A stretch of 26,307 bases of DNA from JAVBRA01 sp031548435 (GCA_031548435.1 JAVBRA010000029.1:1-26307), one strand, 5' to 3'. Positions 7,663 through 16,775 are shown, numbered from the stretch's first letter. Notes: generated by a model not told the origin, from the letters alone. Translations and numbers: made by a program.

Positions 7663-7704
7663 CCCGCCGGAGCGCATTGCCGCCCTCCGGCGGGATTTCT
7701 TTTT
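7663..7704 (+). terminator. Rho-independent terminator after the YqhD-type gene
   Basis: CCCGCCGGAG (7663-7672) and CTCCGGCGGG (7685-7694) form a perfect 10-bp GC-rich stem with a 12-base loop. ATTTCTTTTT follows on the + strand. It separates the dehydrogenase from the M16 peptidase gene, which has its own promoter. Confidence 0.85.
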
Positions 7705-7743
7705 GAAATCACTCCCGTGCAGCCGGCGGGTGAAATAAATCGC

Positions 7744-7752
7744 TACCTTTGC
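7744..7752 (+). promoter_or_regulatory. Bacteroidota-type -7 element of the M16 peptidase gene
   Basis: TACCTTTGC matches TAnnTTTG and lies 10 bases before the ATG at 7763, just downstream of the preceding terminator. The implied leader is only a few bases, which makes the second in-frame ATG at 7769 a possible alternative start. No convincing -33 TTTG is seen at the normal distance. Confidence 0.6.
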
Positions 7753-7762
7753 AGGGGTTTTT

Positions 7763-9001
<1,239 letters not shown>

Positions 9002-9092
9002 ACGCGCCTGCGCCGGCACTGTTTCCGAGGCCTCCGGAAGAGGCGGCTTCCGGGCGGGAGATGAGATCGTTAAAAAATATCATTCCACTAAT

Positions 9093-9962
9093 ATGACCAT
9101 CGAAATCGACGACAAATCGGGCTTCTGCTTCGGGGTGGTGCGGGCCATCAACACGGCCGAAAGCATCCTTGCCTCGCAGGGAAGGGTGCACTGCCTGGGC
9201 GACATCGTGCACAACATGGCCGAGGTCGACCGCCTCGGGGCCATGGGAATGCAGACCGTTTCGCGCGCCGACCTCGACCGCCTCGCCGGACAGACAGTGC
9301 TGATCCGGGCGCACGGCGAACCGCCGGTGGTCTATGACAAAGCGGAAGCAAACGGCATCACCCTGGTCGACGCCACCTGCCCCGTGGTGGCCAGCCTGCA
9401 AAAGACGGTCAAGAGCGCCCGCCGCCTGATGGACGAAACAAACGGACAGGTAGTGATTCTGGGCAAGCGGGGCCACGCCGAGGTGGTAGGGCTCACCGGG
9501 CAGGTCGACGAGCGGGCCATCGTGGTGGAAAACAGCGGCGACCTCGACCAGATCGACTTCGCGCGCCCCATTTACCTGCTGTCGCAGACCACCCAGAGTC
9601 TGCAACTGTTCGGGGCCATCAGGGCCGAAATTCTCGCCCGGGCTGCCGACCCGGCACAGGTAACGGTGCACGACACCGTCTGCCGCCATGTGTCGAACCG
9701 CGAGCCGCACCTGCGCGAATTCGCCGCCCGCTTCGACACGGTGGTGTTCGTCAGCGGGCGCAAAAGTTCGAACGGACAACTGCTGTACGACACCTGCCGC
9801 CGGGTGAACCCGCGCACCCATAAAATCGAACAACCGTCGGAGCTGCGCCGCGAATGGTTCGACGGTTGCACCCGGGTGGGCATCTGCGGGGCCACGTCCA
9901 CCCCAAAATGGCTGATGGAAGAGGTGGCGGCCGGGATCAACGCATTGGTCGCCGCACCATGA
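9093..9962 (+). CDS. ispH: 4-hydroxy-3-methylbut-2-enyl diphosphate reductase
   Basis: IspH is the last enzyme of the methylerythritol phosphate pathway and reduces HMBPP to IPP and DMAPP using a 4Fe-4S cluster. The three cluster cysteines are present: Cys12 in SGFCFGV, Cys96 in DATCPVV and Cys197 in HDTVCRHV, the same numbering as in E. coli. Other hallmarks are DIVHN, RAHGEPP, GKRGHAEVVGLTGQ, LSQTTQS, the SSNG phosphate-binding segment and GICGATSTP. At 289 residues it is slightly short but complete. Its stop overlaps the miaA start (ATGA), so ispH and miaA are translationally coupled. The gene shows that the organism makes isoprenoids by the MEP route. Confidence 0.97.
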   Translation: MTIEIDDKSGFCFGVVRAINTAESILASQGRVHCLGDIVHNMAEVDRLGAMGMQTVSRADLDRLAGQTVLIRAHGEPPVVYDKAEANGITLVDATCPVVASLQKTVKSARRLMDETNGQVVILGKRGHAEVVGLTGQVDERAIVVENSGDLDQIDFARPIYLLSQTTQSLQLFGAIRAEILARAADPAQVTVHDTVCRHVSNREPHLREFAARFDTVVFVSGRKSSNGQLLYDTCRRVNPRTHKIEQPSELRREWFDGCTRVGICGATSTPKWLMEEVAAGINALVAAP

Positions 9963-10879
9963 TCACGATCGTCGGGCCCACGGCATCGGGCAAAACGTCG
10001 CTGGCCGTAGCTCTGGCACAGACCATCGGCGGCGAGATCATTTCGGCCGATTCGCGGCAGGTTTACCGCGGCATGGATATCGGCACGGGCAAGGATCTCG
10101 GCGAATACGGCGACACTCCCCACCACCTGATCGACATCCGCGAGGCGGGTGACAAATACAACGTTTTCGAATACAAACACGACTTCGACCAGGCGTATAA
10201 CGACATAGTATCCAGAAACATAACACCCGTGCTGTGCGGCGGCAGCGGCCTGTATGTCGAGGCGGCCGTCAATCAGTACGCCCTGCCCGAAGTGCCCGAA
10301 AACCCGCAGCTGCGCGAAGAACTGTCAACCAAAACCCTCGACGAGCTAATTGCCCTGCTGGCCTCGATGAAACTCCTGCACAACACCACCGACACCGACA
10401 CAAAAAAACGCGCCATCCGCGCCATTGAGATCGAATCTTTCGTCAAGGAGAACCCGTTGACGGCAATCCCCTCCCACCCCATCGACAACCTCTGTTTCGG
10501 CATCGACCTGCCGAGAGAGGTTCGCCGCGAACGGATCACCAGGCGGTTGCACGAGCGCCTCGACAACGGCATGATGGAAGAGGTGAAAGCGCTGTTAGAC
10601 AGTGGCATCCCGGCCGAAACGCTCATCTATTACGGGCTCGAATACAAATACCTCACCCTGTTCCTGACCGGCGCGCTGGAGTACCGCGACATGGTGCGCG
10701 AACTCAACACCGCCATCCACCAGTTCGCCAAGCGGCAGATGACCTGGTTCCGCGGCATGGAACGCAAAGGCGCCGCCATCCGCTGGATCGACGGCACGCT
10801 GCCGGTTGAAAGCCAATTGAAGGAAATTTTAGGGATCGTTCGGACGCAGAAAATTACAACACCCCTTCGCTCGATTTGA
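9959..10879 (+). CDS. miaA: tRNA dimethylallyltransferase (MiaA), variant form
   Basis: MiaA transfers a dimethylallyl group from DMAPP to A37 of tRNAs reading UNN codons, so it uses a product of the preceding ispH. The start ATG at 9959 overlaps the ispH stop. The 306-residue protein has the P-loop GPTASGKTS at residues 6-14, SADSRQVYRGMDIGTGKD, HHLIDI, the GGSGLYVEA loop and the C-terminal TAIHQFAKRQMTWFRG signature. Differences from E. coli MiaA include GTGKD instead of GTAKP and GLEYKY where GYRQ normally occurs. Bacteroidota often carry two MiaA paralogues; this looks like the more divergent one, which is inference. Its 3' end overlaps the convergent cinA by 26 bases. Confidence 0.9.
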   Translation: MITIVGPTASGKTSLAVALAQTIGGEIISADSRQVYRGMDIGTGKDLGEYGDTPHHLIDIREAGDKYNVFEYKHDFDQAYNDIVSRNITPVLCGGSGLYVEAAVNQYALPEVPENPQLREELSTKTLDELIALLASMKLLHNTTDTDTKKRAIRAIEIESFVKENPLTAIPSHPIDNLCFGIDLPREVRRERITRRLHERLDNGMMEEVKALLDSGIPAETLIYYGLEYKYLTLFLTGALEYRDMVRELNTAIHQFAKRQMTWFRGMERKGAAIRWIDGTLPVESQLKEILGIVRTQKITTPLRSI

Positions 10880-12122
10880 CATCGTGCAGCCCGAGCAGGT
10901 GCAGCCGCAACATATTGACCGCCACGGCCGACGACCGTTCGATGTTCTGCCGGCGGAGCTTCCCGAACACCATCCGTTTGGAGAAAACACCCCCGGGGGT
11001 GGCGACCGCCATGCACACCGTACCCACCGGCTTGCCCTCGACCGCGCCCGTGGGCCCGGCGATGCCGGTGGTGGCGATGGAGTAATCGCTGCCGGTTATG
11101 CGGCGCACCCCTTGGGCCATCTCGCGCGCCACCTCTTCCGACACAGCGCCGAAACGCTCCAACGTCTCGCGCTTCACCCCTAATATTTTTTCCTTGACGG
11201 AATTGCTGTACGAAGTGACGCCGCCCTCAAAATAATCCGAAGCTCCGGCCATCGAGGTGAACAGCGAGGCGATGTAGCCACCTGTGCACGACTCGGCCAC
11301 GGAGAGCGTCGCCCCCTTTCCAACAAGCAATTGCGCCACGGCGCTCTCGACCGAAACGGGCTCGAAACCAAGGAAATATTTGGGAATGATCTTTTGCAAC
11401 GCATCGAAAGCGGCATCGATCTGCCCGGCAGCGCTCGATGCGTTATTATAGGCCGAAAGCCTCAGCCGGATGTGGTTCGAGGCGGGCAGGTAAGCCAGCT
11501 TCAGGAGCGGAGGCAACGCACTCTCCCACCCCGCGATGGTTTCAGCCAGCACCGACTCGGCCAGCCCGAACGTGACAGCCGTTTTATGGGTGATGGGCGC
11601 CAGCGAATATTTCCCGCGCAGCCGCGGCAGCACCTGCTCGTCGAACAGCGCCATCATTTCGAACGGCACACCCGGCAGCGACACCAACACCGAACCGTTG
11701 CGGTCGAAATACATCCCCGGAGCGGTACCATTGCGGTTGGGCAATACCTCGCAATCCCGCGGCAGGTCGGCCTGTCTGCGGTTCAGCGCATTGAATTCCA
11801 CCCCGCGGGCGGCAAGCATTTTTTCGATGAAATCGTAAGAGGGTTGGTGGCGCACCAGCGGGGTTCGGAAATATTCAGCCAGCGTCTTCTTGGTAATATC
11901 GTCGTTGGTGGGCCCGAGGCCGCCGGTGACAACGACGATCTGCGAACGGGCAAACGCCGCGTCGACCGCAGCCGTGATCTCGCCGGCATCGTCCCGGATC
12001 GAGGTGATCAGCCCCAGGGCAATGCCCGAATCGTTCAACCGGCAGGCAATCCAGGCCGAGTTGGTGTCGACCACCTGGCCGATCAGGATCTCGTCTCCGA
12101 TGGTGATGATCTCTGCCTGCAT
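10854..12122 (-). CDS. cinA: CinA-like protein: MoaB-like domain plus nicotinamide-nucleotide amidohydrolase domain
   Basis: CinA proteins act in pyridine nucleotide recycling; the C-terminal PncC-type domain deamidates nicotinamide mononucleotide. The 422-residue product is full length. The N-terminal MoaB/MogA-like domain (about residues 1-170) has AEIITIGDEILIGQVVDTNS, VVTGGLGPTNDDITKKTL and the LPGVPFEM segment. The C-terminal domain (about residues 260-415) has LSVAESCTGGYIASLFT with the catalytic-type Ser, GGVTSYSNSVKEKILGV, and ATTGIAGPTG followed by KPVGTV. The start at 12122 gives the canonical MQAEIITIGDEIL N terminus. pyrD lies 78 bases upstream on the same strand with no terminator or promoter seen between them, so an operon pyrD-cinA is likely. 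No competence genes are adjacent. Confidence 0.95.
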   Translation of the reverse strand: MQAEIITIGDEILIGQVVDTNSAWIACRLNDSGIALGLITSIRDDAGEITAAVDAAFARSQIVVVTGGLGPTNDDITKKTLAEYFRTPLVRHQPSYDFIEKMLAARGVEFNALNRRQADLPRDCEVLPNRNGTAPGMYFDRNGSVLVSLPGVPFEMMALFDEQVLPRLRGKYSLAPITHKTAVTFGLAESVLAETIAGWESALPPLLKLAYLPASNHIRLRLSAYNNASSAAGQIDAAFDALQKIIPKYFLGFEPVSVESAVAQLLVGKGATLSVAESCTGGYIASLFTSMAGASDYFEGGVTSYSNSVKEKILGVKRETLERFGAVSEEVAREMAQGVRRITGSDYSIATTGIAGPTGAVEGKPVGTVCMAVATPGGVFSKRMVFGKLRRQNIERSSAVAVNMLRLHLLGLHDVKSSEGVL

Positions 12123-12200
12123 CGCTTACATTTTGATTTGAGGCGCAGCCCCTATCGTTGCCGGAAGTGATTGCACGTGAAAAATTTCCCGACAAACAAA

Positions 12201-13247
12201 TCACCCGGCGTGGGCTTCGCGAACCAGCCGCTTGCAGATGCGGCGGGCAAAACCGGGCCCTTCGTAAATGAACCCGCTGTAAATCTGGATCAGCGAAGCG
12301 CCCGCCCGGAGCATCGCCACCGCGTCGTCTTCACTCATGACGCCCCCCACGCCAATGATGGGATAGTCGGGGCCGGTCTTTTCGCGCACATGGCGGACGA
12401 TTTCAATGGTTCTGTGGGTAAGCGGCCGGCCGCTCAATCCGCCGTTGCCGATCCGCTCGATCTGTTCGGCGTCGGTAACGAGCCCGTCGCGGCGGGTGGT
12501 GGTGTTGACGGCCACGACGCCGTCGATGCGGAACTCTTTGATCACTTCGAGCGTTTGGTCGATCTGTTCCATCGACAAATCGGGCGAGATCTTGAGTAAT
12601 ATCGGAGTGTAGACATCCTGCCCCTTGCGGAAATCGAGCAGCCCTTTCAATATCTTTTCCAGCGAGTCGCGGGTTTGGAGTTTGGCCATGTTGCAGATGT
12701 TGGGGCAACTGACATTCACCACAAAGTAGTCGACGTACTGGTACAATGCGCGGAAAACGCGGAGGTAATCGGTCGGGGCGTGTTCGTTGGAGGTCATGGT
12801 GTTCTTTCCCAGATTGCCTCCCACCACCAGCTTGTGTTTGCGGCCACTGAGGCGTTTTACCGCCGCGTCGATCCCCTGGTTGTTGAAACCCATGCGGTTG
12901 ATGATGGCCTTGTCTTTGGGAAGGCGGAACAGGCGCGGACGGGGATTGCCGGGCTGCGCCTTGGGCGTGACCGTCCCCACCTCCACGAAGCCGAAGCCCA
13001 GGCACGACATTTCGTTGTATACCGTCGCATTTTTGTCGAACCCGGCGGCAAGGCCCACGGGGTTTCTGAAATTGATGCCCATCACCTCGCGTTCGAGCGA
13101 CGGGTCTTTGACCGTATAGATCCGGCGCAGGAGCGCCCTGAGCCCCGGCACATACTTCATCGCCCTGAGCCCCCCCACAACCAGGCGGTGGATGCACTCG
13201 GGCGAGAACAGGAAAAACAGGACGGGACGGATCAATCGTTTATACAT
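12201..13247 (-). CDS. pyrD: Dihydroorotate dehydrogenase, class 2 architecture
   Basis: PyrD oxidises dihydroorotate to orotate in pyrimidine synthesis; class 2 enzymes are FMN proteins bound to the inner membrane that pass electrons to quinone. I set the start at the ATG at 13247 because the TTG-initiated extension would overlap the promoter. The 348-residue product has the class 2 N-terminal amphipathic helices (residues 1-45), NPVGLAAGFDKN, GFGFVEVGTVTPKAQPGNP, RMGFNNQG, VVNVSCPN, and the FMN phosphate-site segments IIGVGGVMSEDDA and IQIYSGFIYEGP. Oddity: residue 181 is Cys in NVSCPN, where E. coli and human class 2 enzymes have the catalytic Ser; Cys is typical of class 1. This may be a lineage trait. 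cinA follows 78 bases downstream. Confidence 0.95.
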   Translation of the reverse strand: MYKRLIRPVLFFLFSPECIHRLVVGGLRAMKYVPGLRALLRRIYTVKDPSLEREVMGINFRNPVGLAAGFDKNATVYNEMSCLGFGFVEVGTVTPKAQPGNPRPRLFRLPKDKAIINRMGFNNQGIDAAVKRLSGRKHKLVVGGNLGKNTMTSNEHAPTDYLRVFRALYQYVDYFVVNVSCPNICNMAKLQTRDSLEKILKGLLDFRKGQDVYTPILLKISPDLSMEQIDQTLEVIKEFRIDGVVAVNTTTRRDGLVTDAEQIERIGNGGLSGRPLTHRTIEIVRHVREKTGPDYPIIGVGGVMSEDDAVAMLRAGASLIQIYSGFIYEGPGFARRICKRLVREAHAG

Positions 13248-13262
13248 CACTCGGAAATTTCG

Positions 13263-13295
13263 ACAAAGGTACGTCAATTCGGATGATTAAACAAA
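13263..13295 (-). promoter_or_regulatory. Bacteroidota-type promoter of pyrD
   Basis: On the - strand, TTTG (13295-13292) is followed after exactly 20 bases by TACCTTTG (13271-13264), matching the Bacteroidota TTTG-N19-21-TAnnTTTG promoter. The predicted start of transcription falls about 10 bases before the pyrD ATG at 13247, which supports that start over the upstream TTG. Confidence 0.75.
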
Positions 13296-13317
13296 GAGGC
13301 GCGCGCTCATTTGTCGC

Positions 13318-13451
13318 CACAACCGCAAGCGCGCCCCTGCCGGGTGCGGTTTTCGTCCGGAGGGGCGGCCTTCCCCCGGGTGCAACCGCAATCGCCGTCG
13401 GCATGAACCCGCCGCCCGCCTGACTTTTCCGCACCTTTGCGCCGGCGCAAA
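13318..13451. other. GC-rich repeat-containing gap between nagB and pyrD
   Basis: This stretch has no supported gene. AACCGCAAGCGC (from 13321) and AACCGCAATCGC (from 13384) are near-direct repeats, and TGCGGTT (13345-13351) is inverted to AACCGCA (13384-13390). TTTGCGCCGGCGCAAA at 13436-13451 is a perfect 16-bp palindrome. The 12-mer GTTTTCGTCCGG is shared with the structured element at 1429-1440. Role unknown. Confidence 0.4.
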
Positions 13452-13486
13452 ACCGGGAGCCGTCGAAAGCCTTCGGATGAAAATGC

Positions 13487-13518
13487 AAAAACGCCCTCCG
13501 CAAAGGGAAGGCGTTTTG
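13487..13518 (-). terminator. Terminator downstream of nagB
   Basis: On the - strand, 17 bases after the nagB stop, AAAACGCC pairs with GGCGTTTT around a CCTCC/GGGA-type stem centre, followed by TTTTTGCATTTT. The A/T-flanked stem could also work on the + strand, but no + strand gene ends here. Confidence 0.8.
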
Positions 13519-13535
13519 TCAAACAGGTATCCGTC

Positions 13536-14327
13536 TTACAGGTTGTCTTTCTCGATGTCTTTGAAATACTTGTAGGTTCCGACTTTCAGTTCGGCCGTGG
13601 CGTCTTCGTCGCAAACGATGATGCCTTTGGGATGGAGTTGCAGGGCACTGATGGTCCAGGCATGGTTGACCGCCTCTTCCACCGCATGGCGCAGGGCGCG
13701 GGCCTTGCCGTGGCCGTTGACGATAATCAGCACCTCTTTGGCGCCGAGCACCGTAGCCACACCCACCGTCAGAGCGGTTTTGGGCACTTTGTTCACGTCG
13801 TTGTCGAAGAAGCGCGAGTTGGCGATCATGGTATCGAGCGTCAGGGTTTTCACGCGCGTGCGCGAGTTGAGCGACGAATACGGCTCGTTGAAAGCGATGT
13901 GCCCATCGGGGCCGATGCCGCCCATGAACAGGTCGATGCCGCCGGATGCGGCGATCTTCTCTTCATAGCGGGCGCATTCGGCCGCCAGGTCGGGGGCGTT
14001 GCCGTTCAATATGTTGGCGTTCTCGGCCTTGATGTCGATGTGTTTGAAAAAGTTTTCCCACATGAACGTGTAGTAGCTCTGCGGATGGTCTTTGGGGATA
14101 CCCACGTATTCGTCCATGTTGAAGGTGACCACGTTTTTGAACGACACCTTGCCCGCTTTGCAGAGTTCGATCAGCGCCTTGTAGGTGCCGATGGGGGTCG
14201 ATCCGGTGGGGAGGCCCAGCACGAAGGGATTGCATTCGGTGGGATTGGCGGCGTTGATGCGGCCTGCGATGTAGTGCGCCGTCCACCGCGAAATGTTGGT
14301 GTAGTCCGGCTGGATGATTACTCTCAT
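13536..14327 (-). CDS. nagB: Glucosamine-6-phosphate deaminase
   Basis: NagB converts glucosamine-6-phosphate to fructose-6-phosphate and ammonia, feeding amino sugars from host mucin or peptidoglycan into glycolysis. The start is placed at the ATG at 14327, giving MRVIIQPDYTNISRWTA; a longer frame reaches back through the promoter and is unlikely. The 263-residue product is the size of E. coli NagB (266). It has the phosphate loop GLPTGSTPIGTYKAL, the catalytic Asp72 in FNMDEYVG, GGIGPDGHIAFNEP with the catalytic His and Glu, and SLNSRTRVKTLT. It has its own promoter, just beyond the btuB stop, and its own terminator, so it is probably monocistronic. No nagA is in the window. Confidence 0.96.
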   Translation of the reverse strand: MRVIIQPDYTNISRWTAHYIAGRINAANPTECNPFVLGLPTGSTPIGTYKALIELCKAGKVSFKNVVTFNMDEYVGIPKDHPQSYYTFMWENFFKHIDIKAENANILNGNAPDLAAECARYEEKIAASGGIDLFMGGIGPDGHIAFNEPYSSLNSRTRVKTLTLDTMIANSRFFDNDVNKVPKTALTVGVATVLGAKEVLIIVNGHGKARALRHAVEEAVNHAWTISALQLHPKGIIVCDEDATAELKVGTYKYFKDIEKDNL

Positions 14328-14360
14328 ATCTCTCGTTTTTAGGATTATTCTCGATACGGG

Positions 14361-14392
14361 CAAAGATAACCCAATTTTAAATATGCGCCAAA
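14361..14392 (-). promoter_or_regulatory. Bacteroidota-type promoter of nagB
   Basis: On the - strand, TTTG (14392-14389), exactly 20 bases, then TATCTTTG (14368-14361). The -33 box begins two bases after the btuB stop codon. The predicted leader to the ATG at 14327 is about 25-30 bases. Confidence 0.78.
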
Positions 14393-14393
14393 C

Positions 14394-16361
14394 CTACAAC
14401 GCCCAGCGCAGCGACAAGGTGAAACTTCTCGGCGGCATAGGCCTCTGGAGCACGGTCTGATACTCCACGTCGAACAGGTTGTTCACGGCCAGCCCCACAT
14501 CGAAGGTGGTTTTGAACAGCGGCAACCGGTAATGAAGCCCCGCATCATTCATGAAATAGGGCAGCAGGCGGTCGCGGCGGTAGAGTTTCTCGTTCGAAGT
14601 GGTGGTGTAGCGCTCGCTGTAACAGGTGAACTGATAAGTCATGCGGAACCTCGAATACCCGGCGGAGAGGAACAGGTTGCCCGAATAAACGGGAATGTAG
14701 ACCAGCTGCTTGCCCACCGATTGGTCGCCCCACGAAACGGGGTCGCCGTTGTTGATCGAATGGGTGATGGCGAAGGTCGCCATGCCGTAAACGTCCCAAC
14801 GCCCGCGGACGAAACGTTTCTCGGCTTTGGCCTCCAGACCGTACACCTTGACGCGCTTCACGTTGTCGGGGCTCCAGAACTGGCTGGTCGATGGAAGCCA
14901 GACGATCCACTCCGACACGTCCGAATAATAGAGGCTGGCATAGGCCCGGAACGACCGGTCGGGGCTGCCGGTGAGCGACACTCCCGCCTCGGCGGTGCGC
15001 TCGGTCTCGTTTTTCAGATCGGGATTGCCTCCGGGAATATAATAAAGGTCGTTGAGCGTGGGCACATGGCTGTTGATGCCCACGTTGCCGAAGAGCGACA
15101 GGCTGCCCGTCAGGGCGTACTCGGCCCCGACGGCGGGCGACAGGGTGCCGCTGCTGCCCGAAAAACCGCCGCGGAGCATGGCCACGGTCGAGAACCGCCC
15201 GCTCCATCGGCTTTTGAGCGAAACCAACTGCGAGAGGTCGGCGCGGGTTTTGTCGTATCCCTGGTTGCGGACGCTCTCGCGGGTATCGGCGTTGGTTGCC
15301 GTGGCGTCGGTCGAAAGGGCAAGGGTGTGCTTATCGGAGTACCTGAACGTAACACCGATGCGACCCACGATGCTTTTCGTCCGGCCGTCCGAGTCGATGA
15401 TCCTGGCGTAGCCGGCAGCGGTGCGGTTTTGCCGGGTGAAACCGAACTGCTGGAGATCGAATCCGGCCATCGCCTCGAAATCGACCGTTTCGCCGTACGA
15501 ACGGTAGTAGGCCGAGGCGCGCAGGCTTCGATCCTGCTGGTTGGTGAGGTTCATGTTGTCGCCGCCCTCGTAGGTCGACAGCTGCGGCAGGTTGCGGTCG
15601 GACGAAAGCCCCCACACCGACAGCCCGGCATAACGGGAACCTCCCAAATGCACGAAAAAATCCTGCATCAGCCCCTGGTAAAGGTATTGGCCCTGTGTGT
15701 TCCGCTGCACGGGGTGCCACCCCGGCCTCTGCGGGTCGATGACGGTGCGGTTGGTGAACGGGAAGTCGTTCTCGGACGAATTGCGGTAGAACTTGGTCGA
15801 CGATTGGAACCGCCGGCTGCCCGCCGACACGTTCACCGCCGTATTGTATGTCTGCCAACTGCCGGCCTCCTGCGTGAGGGCAACCCCGAAACGGTTGTCC
15901 CAGTCGGGCCGGCTGCTGGCCGAAATGACGCCCCCGAGCGCACCCGGCGCCTCCTGCAACGAAGACAGTCCGGGAAGCACCTCCAGCCGGTCGATGAACG
16001 ACACCGGCACCAGCGACAGGTCGGCGCTGCCCATCATGGGCGAGTTGACGTCGATGCCGTTCCAGATGATGCGGGTGTGGGTGGGGGCCGTTCCGCGGAA
16101 CGAGGCCGTCTGCTCGCTCCCCGCCCCCGCCGACCGGATGAACAACGACGAATTTTCGGACAGCAGCGCCCCGAGCGAAGTGGTGGCTTTCGCTTCGATC
16201 ACCTGACCGTCGAGCGTGGTGGAAGCGAAGCCGGCGAAAGTGGTGGCTTTCGACCCGGTCACCGTCAACGAATCGAGCCGGTGCACGCGCAACGAGTCCG
16301 AAGCCGAGGCCCCGTACAGGAACCCGATAAACAAAAACAGCAGAACGATTTTTTTTCCCAT
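14394..16361 (-). CDS. btuB: TonB-dependent outer-membrane receptor, BtuB-like, under cobalamin riboswitch
   Basis: This 655-residue protein is an outer-membrane TonB-dependent receptor, most likely for cobalamin or another corrinoid. The start at the ATG at 16361 is chosen because MGKKIVLLFLFIGFLYGASA is a clean signal peptide; an open extension further upstream is not. A TonB-box-like DSLTVTGSK follows the signal. The plug domain (about residues 35-150) contains LLSENSSLFIRSAGAG, FRGTAPTHTRIIWNGIDVN and EVLPGLSSLQEAPGALGGVI. The rest is a beta-barrel with alternating aromatic strands, ending in NNLFDVEYQ and PRSFTLSLRWAL. Specificity is inferred mainly from the riboswitch in front. No cobalamin ABC transporter or surface lipoprotein gene is adjacent in this window. 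Confidence 0.9.
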   Translation of the reverse strand: MGKKIVLLFLFIGFLYGASASDSLRVHRLDSLTVTGSKATTFAGFASTTLDGQVIEAKATTSLGALLSENSSLFIRSAGAGSEQTASFRGTAPTHTRIIWNGIDVNSPMMGSADLSLVPVSFIDRLEVLPGLSSLQEAPGALGGVISASSRPDWDNRFGVALTQEAGSWQTYNTAVNVSAGSRRFQSSTKFYRNSSENDFPFTNRTVIDPQRPGWHPVQRNTQGQYLYQGLMQDFFVHLGGSRYAGLSVWGLSSDRNLPQLSTYEGGDNMNLTNQQDRSLRASAYYRSYGETVDFEAMAGFDLQQFGFTRQNRTAAGYARIIDSDGRTKSIVGRIGVTFRYSDKHTLALSTDATATNADTRESVRNQGYDKTRADLSQLVSLKSRWSGRFSTVAMLRGGFSGSSGTLSPAVGAEYALTGSLSLFGNVGINSHVPTLNDLYYIPGGNPDLKNETERTAEAGVSLTGSPDRSFRAYASLYYSDVSEWIVWLPSTSQFWSPDNVKRVKVYGLEAKAEKRFVRGRWDVYGMATFAITHSINNGDPVSWGDQSVGKQLVYIPVYSGNLFLSAGYSRFRMTYQFTCYSERYTTTSNEKLYRRDRLLPYFMNDAGLHYRLPLFKTTFDVGLAVNNLFDVEYQTVLQRPMPPRSFTLSLRWAL

Positions 16362-16467
16362 GCCCCAGGAGTTATGCAACCCCAAAAACCAGGAGGCAAA
16401 GAAGGCGGACGCGGGAGAACGGCGCACACAAAGCTTTACTCAGAGGCTTTCTCGGTGGTTGCGATTG

Positions 16468-16770
16468 ATCCGGCAGGTTTTCTGACTTGTTCCCGGGGCC
16501 CGCCGCCTTCCCGCAGCACGAAGCGGCAGTGGCACAGTATACGGACACCGTTATTGTAAGAAACTGTTAAAATTTTCAACATTCGATCGTTCATGCATCG
16601 GGCCGCCGGTCTTTACAGCAAATTTTCTCGCCGCAGGAGCGCCAAACCCTCCGGAAAGAATCATCCGGCCATACATAAAATAATTTCGGTTGGAAATCTT
16701 ATCAGCTTCTGAACGGAACTTACAGCAGCTGGTACTGTCCCCGATTTGCACGGGGTTCCCTTTCCGGTAA
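16468..16770 (-). promoter_or_regulatory. Cobalamin riboswitch with an enlarged internal insert
   Basis: Read on the - strand the leader has AAAGGGAACCCCGTGCAAAT, then CGGGGACAGTACC and GCTGCTGTAA, then GTGCCACTG (the B12 box region) with GCGGGAAGGC, and finally CAAGTCAGAAAACCTGCCGG. These are the conserved blocks of the adenosylcobalamin riboswitch in the correct order. The distance between CTGTAA (ending at 16719) and GCCACTG (starting at 16533) is about 185 nt, compared with about 30 nt in the E. coli btuB leader as I recall it. CCGTT and AACGG at the edges of the insert could close it as an extended arm. The aptamer ends about 105 bases before the btuB ATG, leaving room for an expression platform. 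Confidence 0.88.
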
Positions 16771-16775
16771 CGGGA

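Noticed and set aside
9034..9053. Terminator between the M16 peptidase gene and ispH
   Set aside because: CCGGAAG/CTTCCGG forms a 7-bp hairpin, but no T-tract follows on the + strand.
14532..16559. + strand open frame of 675 codons opposite btuB and the riboswitch
   Set aside because: Antisense to a full TonB-dependent receptor and running into the riboswitch; Arg/Gly/His-rich shadow.
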